DNA from: DATDCV01 sp036524155
GTDB lineage: Bacteria; Verrucomicrobiota; Verrucomicrobiia; Limisphaerales; UBA8199
DNA length: 17,150 nucleotides
Assembly: GCA_036524155.1 (NCBI GenBank)
Contig: DATDCV010000088.1
Coordinates: forward strand, 1-17,150
Direction: 5' to 3'
Both the position numbers and the translations under genes were made by a program. The notes under the pieces were generated by a model, which saw only the letters and a list, made by a program, of their open reading frames with translations, searched no databases and was not told the origin of the DNA. This document shows positions 1 to 7,156 of the stretch, piece by piece. Numbering within the stretch: the stretch's first letter is position 1; each line of letters starts with the position of its first letter.

Positions 1-424
1 CCGCCGCCAGGCACACCAGCAGCATGTAAGGAAACATCAACCGCAGCAGCGTCAACATCAGCCGCGTCTCGCCCTCCGGAATCCCGATTGCCAGCGCCAC
101 CGAAATTCCCAGCACCACCACCAGCGACAGCGCTGCGGCCATCGACGCCAGGCCGGATATCACCGCGTTGGCCGCCCGCCACATCTCCCGCTCCCCGTCA
201 TGCAGCTCCTTTTGCTTGAAAATCGGGATGAAGGCCGCCGTCAACGCCCCCTCACCCAACAGCCGCCGGAACAGGTTCGGCACCTGGAACGCCATCACGA
301 ACGCGCTCGCCACCCACGTGTTCCCCATGAACGCCGCATAAACCATCTCGCGCACCATCCCCAACAGTCGGCTGGTTAGCGTCGCGGCAGCCATCGCCCC
401 GCTCGATTTCAACATCTGCGACAT
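1..424 (-). CDS. murJ: MurJ lipid II flippase, N-terminal part (runs off the window)
   Basis: This is the first ~141 residues of a MurJ/MviN-type membrane protein, which flips the peptidoglycan precursor lipid II across the inner membrane. The reading begins MSQMLKSSGAM and contains the family's N-terminal signature SRLLGMVREMVYAAFMG (about residues 18-34), followed by a segment resembling the conserved FxxxFxxPNLxRRLxxEGA stretch (about 44-62). Hydrophobic membrane helices follow near residues 88-115 and 122-141. The rest of the gene lies beyond position 1. Either ATG 422-424 or ATG 413-415 could be the start; neither has a clear Shine-Dalgarno sequence, and the upstream one is used here. 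The gene is separated from folA, on the same strand, by 430 bp holding a palindromic element, so an operon is not evident. The family assignment is secure from the motifs; the exact start is not. Confidence 0.9.
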   Translation of the reverse strand, partial: MSQMLKSSGAMAAATLTSRLLGMVREMVYAAFMGNTWVASAFVMAFQVPNLFRRLLGEGALTAAFIPIFKQKELHDGEREMWRAANAVISGLASMAAALSLVVVLGISVALAIGIPEGETRLMLTLLRLMFPYMLLVCLAA

Positions 425-598
425 CGGCCGCGCAGTGTAATCGCAAGCCCATCGCCGGCGAAATGCTAAAACCCGGGCGCTCTCTCTTCCTGACGAAGAG
501 AGAAAAGCGATGGCGGAGTCGATCTCCCTCTCCTCCTCAGGAGGACAGGGTCGGAGAGAGAAGGCCCCTTTCTCTTTCACAGGGGTTTGATCGGGAGC
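425..598. other. Intergenic stretch with one short hairpin, no gene seen
   Basis: No convincing coding sequence is visible between murJ and the palindromic element. A perfect 9-bp hairpin lies at 481-489/495-503 (TCTCTCTTC, loop CTGAC, GAAGAGAGA). A purine/pyrimidine-biased stretch follows at 520-590, with a 7-bp TCCTCCT/AGGAGGA pairing. Neither side of the hairpin has a clean T-run, so it is not called a terminator. Short open frames here have the composition of low-complexity repeat translation. Confidence 0.4.
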
Positions 599-823
599 CA
601 TCGCGTAGCGATGCCAAGATGGTAGCCGTGGATTTCAATCCACGGGCTGCCATGACCGTAGGCTGCCACCGCGTCGCGTAGCGACGCCTGAGCCCGGCCC
701 TACCCGCGCGCGCCACATCCCGCGGCAACGGTCTGGCGTCGCTACGCGACGCAATCACAACCTGCGCACCCGGTTCCCGTGGATTGAAATCCACGGCTAC
801 CCTCTTTTCATCGCTACGCGATG
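599..823. repeat. 225-bp nested inverted-repeat element
   Basis: The outer arms are 599-646 and 776-823 (48 bp each). Each arm contains CATCGCGTAGCGATG (599-613, inverted at 809-823, perfect). A 7-nt spacer and a 26-bp block (621-646, inverted at 776-801, perfect) follow. The block itself contains the palindrome GTGGATTTCAATCCAC. An inner pair, GCGTCGCGTAGCGACGC (671-687) and its exact inverse (736-752), repeats the TCGCGTAGCGA core. The element is therefore a palindrome of palindromes, likely to form a long structured RNA on either strand. It lies between folA and murJ and could act as a transcription or processing barrier for folA. It resembles REP/BIME-type elements in design, but I do not know a family name. 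Confidence 0.9.
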
Positions 824-854
824 ACGCTGCAAGGAACGGTCCGCCGGATCGGCT

Positions 855-1349
855 CTATCCCAGCGGGGCTTCAGCGCGCCGATAATGCAGGATCTCGAAT
901 TCCGGGCCGTCCTGCAACTGTTCGGCCAACTCGAACTCCGCTTCGAAGGGCGGGAAGAAAGCGTCTCCCTCGACGTTGCGTTTCACCAGCGTCAAATACA
1001 GGTCCGAGCACAAGGGCAGGGCCTGGCGGTAAACCTGCGCGCCCCCGCAGATGAAGAACTCCCTCCCCGCAAAAGCCGCCTCAGCCGGATCAATCTGGCC
1101 CAGGTTCTGGACTGTCCTCACCCCCGCTATCCCCTCGCTCGAGTGAGTCAGCACAATCGTTGTCCGGCCGGGCAGAGGGCGGCCGATTGATTCAAACGTC
1201 TTGCGGCCCATCACCAGCACCTGGCCCATCGTCAACCTCTTGAACCACTTAAAATCCTCCGGCAGATGCCACGGAATTCGGTTCCGACACCCGATCACGC
1301 GGTTCAGCGACATGGCGGCGATGGCTTTGAACGGGCACACCTCGGGCAT
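855..1349 (-). CDS. folA: Dihydrofolate reductase
   Basis: A 164-residue protein that matches type I dihydrofolate reductase in length and motifs. The enzyme uses NADPH to reduce dihydrofolate to tetrahydrofolate in the cytoplasm. Visible features: the opening strand FKAIAAMSLNRVIG (7-20), the Met20-loop and active-site segment IPWHLPEDFKWFKRLT (25-40) with W27 and catalytic acid D32 (equivalent to Asp27 of the E. coli enzyme), the NADPH-binding VMGRKTFESIGRPLPGR (46-62), and the late FFICGGAQVY motif that contacts the cofactor. The open frame extends far upstream, but the homology begins at this ATG; the extension has no DHFR-like sequence. There is no clear Shine-Dalgarno sequence. No thymidylate synthase gene is adjacent in the window. 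Tetrahydrofolate made here could be a methyl acceptor for the corrinoid locus downstream, though the two are about 6 kb apart and nothing in the sequence links them. Confidence 0.95.
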   Translation of the reverse strand: MPEVCPFKAIAAMSLNRVIGCRNRIPWHLPEDFKWFKRLTMGQVLVMGRKTFESIGRPLPGRTTIVLTHSSEGIAGVRTVQNLGQIDPAEAAFAGREFFICGGAQVYRQALPLCSDLYLTLVKRNVEGDAFFPPFEAEFELAEQLQDGPEFEILHYRRAEAPLG

Positions 1350-1749
1350 ACTGTCCCGGCGCCTGGAGCCAGTCAAAATATTCTGGACAGAGACGGGTGC
1401 ATAATGGAAATTGACTCCCTCGGCCCGATCGCATAAATATAGGGCATAGCTGAAAAAGTGGTTAATGCTACTTGACTTTTTTGGCCGTTCTGGGATATGA
1501 ATTGAATCGGCCTTATGCGGCGCAGTATCAAATCTGAATCTTGGGCGAATTTCGAGGCCTATGGCTGTGGTGTTGGACAGGTCGCCCGCTGGAACAAGGG
1601 AGTTCAACTGCGTCCGCCCGCTCCACTCTCCCACACAATTTCCAGGACCTTGGGGTCCTGGCTCAACCAGACAGAACCAGGGGAAGACGAAGCCTGCCCC
1701 TCTGTGACCTAAAAAAGCAAACACAACCATCACAGATGAGGTGCGAGTT
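1350..1749. other. Divergent intergenic region, probable promoter space
   Basis: This 400-bp stretch separates folA (minus) from the pseudopilin gene (plus). It is locally AT-richer around 1430-1510 than its neighbours, as expected for promoters. One sigma-70-like pair on the plus strand is listed separately. I see no tRNA, no repeat family member and no credible coding sequence; the open frames crossing it lack recognisable motifs. Confidence 0.45.
1472..1501 (+). promoter_or_regulatory. Candidate sigma-70 promoter for the pseudopilin gene
   Basis: TTGACT (1472-1477) is followed after 18 bp by TATGAA (1496-1501). It would give a leader of about 240 nt before the pseudopilin start. It was found by eye and is not supported by any other signal. 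Confidence 0.3.
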
Positions 1750-2643
1750 ATGATGAAAATGCAAACATACAAGCCCACGGCAGATCGCCGGCAAGGTTTC
1801 ACCTTGATCGAGCTGCTCGTGGTCATCGCCATTATCGCGATTCTGGCCTCCATGCTGCTGCCGGCGCTCAATAAGGCCAAAACCAAGGCGCAGGGAGTCC
1901 AGTGCATGAATAACGGCCGTCAATTGGCGTTGGGCTGGCGCCTTTATGCGGACGACAACCGGGATGTGATGTGCTATGCCAGCGACGACGGGCAAGGGGT
2001 TCGAAACCCGCAAAACGCCTACTCCTGGACCTTGACGCACATGGACTTTTCCTCCTCGAATCCCGGCAACTGGGACTATGACTGGGAGGTCGCTCAGTTC
2101 ACACAATTCCCCGGCGTATCAGGGCCTCCCCTTATGCCCTATTACAAGAACCGGAAGCTCTATAAATGCCCGGCTGACCAGTCACTGATCAAGACTGCCA
2201 GCGGGGCAATGATGCCCCGGATTCGCACGATTTCCATCAACCTCTTCCTTGGTGGCTTTGTCGGCACGACCGGCGGTTGGACCTGGGCCAACCCCTATAT
2301 GATCTACACAAAGACAAGCCAAATCCAGGGCATTCCCGGCCCCTCAAAGACGTTCCTCTTCGTCGATATGCGCGAGGACATCGTCAACTGGGGCAATTAC
2401 ATGACCGACATGGCCGGCTTCAGCCCATACAACCCCGCAGCTTATGAGTTCAGCCAGGATTTGCCCGGCTTCTACCATAACAACGCTTGCGGCTACTCGT
2501 TCGCCGACGGCCATTCCGAAATCAAGAAATGGCGTGACGGCCGCACGATGCCCCCGCTCTACTCCAGTATCCCCGATCCCTACCGCGTCCCCCGCGATAT
2601 GGACATCGAATGGATCCAGCAGCGAACCACCCGTCTAAAATAA
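1750..2643 (+). CDS. Type II secretion-like pseudopilin with H-X9-DG C-terminal motif
   Basis: A 297-residue protein with a class III (prepilin) leader: basic N-terminus ending RRQG16, then the mature start FTLIELLVVIAIIAILASML with the conserved Glu at mature position 5 (E21). The hydrophobic helix would be cleaved and N-methylated by a prepilin peptidase and assembled or anchored at the inner membrane. Near the C-terminus H243, nine residues and D253-G254 form the 'prepilin-type processing-associated H-X9-DG' motif, known as large paralogous families in Planctomycetes and Verrucomicrobia whose exact role is unsettled. The start is placed at ATG 1750 because GAGG at 1738-1741 lies a normal distance upstream; an in-frame GTG at 1741 overlaps that site. 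It precedes the LamG protein on the same strand, with a 168-bp gap and no terminator, so co-expression is plausible. Confidence 0.93.
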   Translation: MMKMQTYKPTADRRQGFTLIELLVVIAIIAILASMLLPALNKAKTKAQGVQCMNNGRQLALGWRLYADDNRDVMCYASDDGQGVRNPQNAYSWTLTHMDFSSSNPGNWDYDWEVAQFTQFPGVSGPPLMPYYKNRKLYKCPADQSLIKTASGAMMPRIRTISINLFLGGFVGTTGGWTWANPYMIYTKTSQIQGIPGPSKTFLFVDMREDIVNWGNYMTDMAGFSPYNPAAYEFSQDLPGFYHNNACGYSFADGHSEIKKWRDGRTMPPLYSSIPDPYRVPRDMDIEWIQQRTTRLK

Positions 2644-2668
2644 CCCGAATCCAATCGCACAAAGATTT

Positions 2669-2706
2669 CACTACTCCCGCAGGGAATTCAGTCGGGGAAG
2701 GTAGTG
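2669..2706 (+). other. Imperfect hairpin in the pseudopilin-LamG gap
   Basis: CACTAC (2669-2674) pairs with GTAGTG (2701-2706), and inside it CCCG pairs with CGGG. A small CCGCC-TTTT-GGCGG hairpin follows at about 2720-2733. There is no T-run, so read-through to the next gene is expected. These could be leader structures of the LamG mRNA; no riboswitch class is recognised. Confidence 0.3.
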
Positions 2707-2811
2707 AGGGCCCATGGCTCCGCCTTTTGGCGGTGAGTTGCAGTGTCCGTCAAAGGCAAAGTCTGGACCAATCAGCAATAAAACTACTAACTGCAGCAAC
2801 AGACAAAAACC

Positions 2812-5800
2812 ATGATCCGACTCACCCATCCCAAAGAAAGTTTCCGCCTGGCGGCCATAATGGTGCTGGCCTTATGCGCCCAAGGCGCCGGCGCCGCGGA
2901 TTACCAGACCACCGTGACCGGCTATAACCCGCTGGGTTATTGGCGACTCAACGAAACTACGCCCTCCCCGGCGCTTAACAAATTGGCTAATGCCTCTGCG
3001 CTCGGTTCCGCCGCCGACGGCTACGCCGTCTTGGACGTGGGCAAGGGGGAGACGGGTGTTGTGGGCAAAGCCATTCGGCTGAACAACCCCGGGGCTGCTA
3101 CGGGCTTTTGCGGGTCCAGGGTCGATGTGCCGTACAACTCCGCGTTGAACCCGATGCCGCCATTCAGTATCGAGTTCTGGGCCAAGCCTAATAGCCTCGC
3201 CCCGGCTGATGCGACAGGCTTATGTCCGCTGTCCAATTTTGACCCCAACTGGTATGGTGGCGGTGACCGGGCTGGCTGGCTGTTTTACGTCAATCCCAGC
3301 GGCCGCTGGCAGTTCCGACTCGGCAATACCGGCGGTTATGCAGGTCTCTGCACCGCGACGAGTGGCAATGCCGCGAACGGAGTTTGGCAGCACATCGTCG
3401 CCACCTACGACGGAACTACCGCGCTTCTTTACGCAAACGGCGTCCAAATCGGCTCCGTGTCCGCCCCCGTAGCCAATTGGGCCCGCAACCCGCAGATGGC
3501 CCTGCGCATCGGAGGAACATCGCTTTTCGGCACTCTGGGTGATGCCCCTGCGATTTCCTACGGCGGCTTCTCAGGAAACCGGGGATGGGACGGCTGGATC
3601 GATGAATTGGCACTCTACAGCAAATTACTCTCTCCAGACACCATCGCGGCCCATTATAGTGCCGCGACGACCAACACGGCCGGTTACGATGCTCAAATAC
3701 TAGCTGACGGCCCGGATGGTTACTGGAACCTCGATGAGTCCGCCGTCACGCCTCCTGACCCGAGCACCTTCCCAGTCGTGACAAATCTCGGCAGCATTGG
3801 TACGGCAGCGGACGCGACGGTCAAGTGGGGTGCGGCGACTGCCCAAACCGGCTCCGGCTATGCCGGCCTCGGCGCCGACAACAAGGCGTGCTTCTTCGAT
3901 GGTGTGAACGGAGGAATTCAGGTCGCTGATGCCCCCGGCCTTCATTTCAGCGGCAACCTCACCATGATGGCGTGGGTCAAGCCGGTGGAACAGGACTTCT
4001 TCCGGGACATTATCGCCCACGGCTGGAACAATGCCTATGCAGAGACTTTCCTGCGCATCTCCCGTGGCCCCAGCACTGATTTTTATGGCGACGGCAACTA
4101 TTACGAGGTAGGTGTCACCGATGGTTCTGCCTATTACGATGCTGCTTATTTTCGCATTCCGCCGGGGGATATCGGCAACTGGGTTCACCTTGCCGGCTCC
4201 TACGACGGCGCAAATTGGAACCTCTATCGCAACGGTGTGCTGGTAACCAACGTGGCCAGCACCCATGGGGCCCTCGACGTCACCAACCAGTGGTCCATCG
4301 GCTCACGCGGCGCGCTCAGCCCGGAAAACAGCGGATACGATGGGACTTCCGGCTCGGTGGGTCTGCGCTGGGCCGGCTGGATTGACGAGCCTGCAATCTT
4401 CAACACCGCCCTGCCCGCCGCAGCAATCAACACAATTTATAATTCGGCGCAGGTGTCGCCGGTCATCACACGCGCACCGCAAGTGCCGCAAAATGTGTAC
4501 AAGGGCTCTTCCGCGTCGTTCTCGGTCTTGGCCGAAGGCAGTCCTCCGCTAAGCTACCTGTGGACCAGCAACGGAATCTCGACGGGGGTTACCACCACCA
4601 GTCTGACCCTAAACAATTTGGCGGCCGGTACTCTGACCGTGCAGGCCATCGTCACCAACCCGTACGGCTCCACCACCGGGACAGTGAGCTTTGTGGTAGT
4701 AGCAGCTCCGCCGACCATCACGCAGCAACCGCAGCCGATCACCCGCTACACCGGGTTGCCGTTCACCTTCTCCGTGGTCACTGAAGGTACAACCCCAATG
4801 ACGTTCCAGTGGTACAAGGATGGCGCCGCCATCGCCGGCGCGAACTCTTCGGCTTATTCCGGCACCACCGGGTCCGGCACCGCGGGCAGCTACTATTGCG
4901 CCATCATCAACGAAGCAGGCACCGCGAACAGCACCACGAACGCTCTTGCGGTCCTGCCAATTCCCACCGGGTACGCCGCCGCCGTCATCGCCGACGCTCC
5001 ACAGGCGTACTGGAGGCTGGGTGAAGCCAGTGGCACCGTTGCCAACGACTACTACGGTGGCAACAACGGCACGTATTTCAGCGCTCTGCTCGGTCAGCCC
5101 GGCTATTCCGTCCTGGACTCCGACACCGCGGCCACCTTCTCGGGTGTCGATTCCTACGTCGGCAACATCAGCGGAACGGCTATCAACTTCTCCGGCACCT
5201 CCGCGAATTTCACCCTGGAAGCATGGGTCAAAGGCCAACCCGGCCAGATCGAGGAGGCGACCATCATCGCCAAGGGCGCCGGCAGCAGCGGCACTACCGC
5301 TGCCGAGCAATTTGCCCTGGACGTTTCCGCCGGAGTGTATCGCTTCTTCACTCGTGGCAACAACAACGCCTTCTTTGAGGCCCGTGCGGTCGATGGCCCC
5401 AATGGCAGTTGGCAGCATGTGGCTGGCGTTTATGATAGCGTATCCGCCTCCATGACCATCTACGTGAACGGCCAGGCGCAAGGCACTGGCGGCACGCGCC
5501 CGGCGGGTGTGAGAACTTCCAGCGCGCTGGTCAGTATCGGGTCAAAGCACTTGGGGAACGACCCCGCCTACGACGGCAGTTTCAAAGGAACCATCGACGA
5601 AGTGGCCATTTACCCGACCGCCCTGACCTTTGCCAACATCCAGGCGCATTACTCGGCCGCTTATGGCAGTTCCCTGGCGCCGTTCATTGCGGTCCAGCCG
5701 GTTTCGTTGACCAATTATGTGTCGCTTCCGGGTGTCTTCTCCGTGAGTGCCGCGGGCAGCCAACCGCTCTCCTACCAGTGGAAGAAGAACGGGGCGGATA

Positions 5801-6849
5801 TCGCCTTTGCCACCGATAGCGCTTACACGAACTCGTCCCTCGTGCTCGCTGATGCCGGGAATTATTCCGTGACCGTCGCTAATGCGATTGGCACCACCAA
5901 CAGCGACGTAGTCTCCTTGACGGTCCTGTTGCCGCCGACCACCCCCGTGATGATTCCCGGCCTGGTCCTGCATCTGCCGTTCGAGAATAGTGTCGCTGAC
6001 ACCAGCGGTCGTAACAACAACGGCACGGCCAAAGGTGCGATCACCTACGTGACCGACGGCGCCCTCGGGCGCGCTCTGCACTACTTCACCGATCCCGCAG
6101 TGGGCACCAATTATGTTACCTTAGGTGTTGTGCCAGACCTCCAATTCAGCTCGAACGTCGACTTCAGCGTATCGTACTGGATCCGGCTTCCGGCCAATTA
6201 CCAGGGCGGCGACCTGCCGTTCTTCACGGACACCGTAGGCTCGACGTTCGGTAACGGCTATGTGTTCGCGCCGTCTTATGGGCCTGCCACCGCAAACTGG
6301 CCCGGCGGTTGGGCCGCGTCCATCTACGGTACCGGCGGTGGTTGGGGCGTCTATGGTGATATCGGTTCCATCAATGATGGTAACTGGCATCATTTGCTCC
6401 ACTCGATTAGTCGCCACGCCGGCGCCGTGACCTATCTGGATGGCAAAGTCGCCCGTGAAAACCTTCAGGGCGGCACCACCGCCGCTGCCGCTGGCGACAT
6501 CACCACCGGCGCTGCGGCCACCATCGGCCAGGATCCCAACGGCACGTACAACGAGCCCGGCTCGGCCGATATCGACGACCTCGGTGTTTGGCGCAAAGCC
6601 CTCTCCCCGCTCGAAGCTGCTTCCATTTATATGGCTGCCATTTCGAACAAGGTGAGCTTTGCCGCCGGTGGCCCTATCTCGCTCACCATTACCAGGGTGT
6701 CCGCCAACCAAATCCAGATATCGTGGCCGGCGGGCACCCTCCAGGCTGCTGACAAAGCCGATGGCCCTTACACCCCAATCAGCGCTTCGTCGCCTTACCC
6801 GGTTACCATCCCGGCAACAGGCAACAAGTTCTACCGGGTTGCTCAGTAA
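2812..6849 (+). CDS. Large exported LamG/Ig-like repeat protein
   Basis: A 1345-residue protein with a Sec signal peptide (basic start, hydrophobic core AAIMVLALCAQGAGA, cleavage near residue 29). It has four concanavalin A/LamG-like modules at about 33-285, 290-548, 720-953 and 1045-1280. The first three begin with the similar phrase Y-x-P/A-x-G/A-YW-L (GYWRLNE, GYWNLDE, AYWRLGE), and modules end in the typical WIDE/TIDE + alpha-helix segment (GWIDELALYS, GWIDEPAIFN, GTIDEVAIYP, ADIDDLGVWR). Three Ig-like domains (about 551-632, 633-718, 955-1040) carry the P-L-S-Y-x-W-x-x-N/D-G pattern. A C-terminal module (about 1285-1345) ends KFYRVAQ. Such architectures suggest carbohydrate or surface adhesion, but no catalytic module is visible. 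No membrane anchor, LPXTG or PEP-CTERM signal is seen. The start codon lacks a Shine-Dalgarno sequence. Confidence 0.9.
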   Translation: MIRLTHPKESFRLAAIMVLALCAQGAGAADYQTTVTGYNPLGYWRLNETTPSPALNKLANASALGSAADGYAVLDVGKGETGVVGKAIRLNNPGAATGFCGSRVDVPYNSALNPMPPFSIEFWAKPNSLAPADATGLCPLSNFDPNWYGGGDRAGWLFYVNPSGRWQFRLGNTGGYAGLCTATSGNAANGVWQHIVATYDGTTALLYANGVQIGSVSAPVANWARNPQMALRIGGTSLFGTLGDAPAISYGGFSGNRGWDGWIDELALYSKLLSPDTIAAHYSAATTNTAGYDAQILADGPDGYWNLDESAVTPPDPSTFPVVTNLGSIGTAADATVKWGAATAQTGSGYAGLGADNKACFFDGVNGGIQVADAPGLHFSGNLTMMAWVKPVEQDFFRDIIAHGWNNAYAETFLRISRGPSTDFYGDGNYYEVGVTDGSAYYDAAYFRIPPGDIGNWVHLAGSYDGANWNLYRNGVLVTNVASTHGALDVTNQWSIGSRGALSPENSGYDGTSGSVGLRWAGWIDEPAIFNTALPAAAINTIYNSAQVSPVITRAPQVPQNVYKGSSASFSVLAEGSPPLSYLWTSNGISTGVTTTSLTLNNLAAGTLTVQAIVTNPYGSTTGTVSFVVVAAPPTITQQPQPITRYTGLPFTFSVVTEGTTPMTFQWYKDGAAIAGANSSAYSGTTGSGTAGSYYCAIINEAGTANSTTNALAVLPIPTGYAAAVIADAPQAYWRLGEASGTVANDYYGGNNGTYFSALLGQPGYSVLDSDTAATFSGVDSYVGNISGTAINFSGTSANFTLEAWVKGQPGQIEEATIIAKGAGSSGTTAAEQFALDVSAGVYRFFTRGNNNAFFEARAVDGPNGSWQHVAGVYDSVSASMTIYVNGQAQGTGGTRPAGVRTSSALVSIGSKHLGNDPAYDGSFKGTIDEVAIYPTALTFANIQAHYSAAYGSSLAPFIAVQPVSLTNYVSLPGVFSVSAAGSQPLSYQWKKNGADIAFATDSAYTNSSLVLADAGNYSVTVANAIGTTNSDVVSLTVLLPPTTPVMIPGLVLHLPFENSVADTSGRNNNGTAKGAITYVTDGALGRALHYFTDPAVGTNYVTLGVVPDLQFSSNVDFSVSYWIRLPANYQGGDLPFFTDTVGSTFGNGYVFAPSYGPATANWPGGWAASIYGTGGGWGVYGDIGSINDGNWHHLLHSISRHAGAVTYLDGKVARENLQGGTTAAAAGDITTGAAATIGQDPNGTYNEPGSADIDDLGVWRKALSPLEAASIYMAAISNKVSFAAGGPISLTITRVSANQIQISWPAGTLQAADKADGPYTPISASSPYPVTIPATGNKFYRVAQ

Positions 6850-6879
6850 CCTCGACCTGTAGCCGTATTCTTAGACCCA

Positions 6880-6915
6880 AAGCGGCCGGGATCACCTCCC
6901 GGCCGCTTCTTTTTG
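6880..6915 (+). terminator. Intrinsic terminator of the LamG gene
   Basis: A perfect 12-bp GC-rich stem (6880-6891 with 6897-6908) with loop TCACC is followed by CTTTTT. It lies 30 bp after the LamG stop codon and fits a Rho-independent terminator on the plus strand. Confidence 0.93.
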
Positions 6916-6926
6916 GACAAATGGGT

Positions 6927-7031
6927 CGGCGCGCGGACTTCAGTCCGCAGCAATGTCCGACGGACCATTGCGTCTCGAATGCGGATGTACCCTGCCAATG
7001 GAAGTTGCTGCGGACTGAAGTCCGCGCGCCG
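6927..7031. repeat. 105-bp inverted-repeat element, copy 1
   Basis: The 27-bp arms 6927-6953 and 7005-7031 are perfect inverse complements. Each arm holds its own small palindrome GCGGACTTCAGTCCGC. The 51-bp core is unrelated to any gene motif. A second element of identical length and arm sequence lies at 12942-13046. The spacing, arm-in-arm palindromes and intergenic position suggest a non-autonomous miniature repeat (REP/BIME- or MITE-like). No target-site duplication is obvious. It sits between the LamG terminator and the convergent aldo/keto reductase stop. Confidence 0.93.
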
Positions 7032-7085
7032 GATGTTCGGCCCACCCACGACCGGCCCATCACGGGCCGATCTGATGCGATAGCC

Positions 7086-7148
7086 CTTCGAATTTCGGCC
7101 TTCGGACTTTTTTCGGATTTCGGATTTCGGGCTTCGGACTTCAGGTCT
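7086..7148. repeat. TTCGGA-rich degenerate simple repeat
   Basis: The stretch is built from variants of TTCGG(A/G)(T/C)TT repeated about seven times, ending just before the aldo/keto reductase stop codon. It has no coding motif. Slippage-type expansion is the simplest explanation. Confidence 0.7.
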
Positions 7149-7156
7149 CCGCCCGC

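Noticed and set aside
599..823. CRISPR array
   Set aside because: Repeats are inverted and nested rather than direct with regular spacers, and no cas genes are present.
1350..1907. Long N-terminal extension of folA on the minus strand
   Set aside because: The frame is open for ~186 more codons but carries no domain-like sequence, overlaps the opposite-strand pseudopilin gene, and DHFR homology begins at ATG 1349.
4609..5481. 290-codon minus-strand open frame inside the LamG gene
   Set aside because: Gly/Ala/Val-rich shadow of the GC-rich LamG coding strand, without motifs or a ribosome-binding site.
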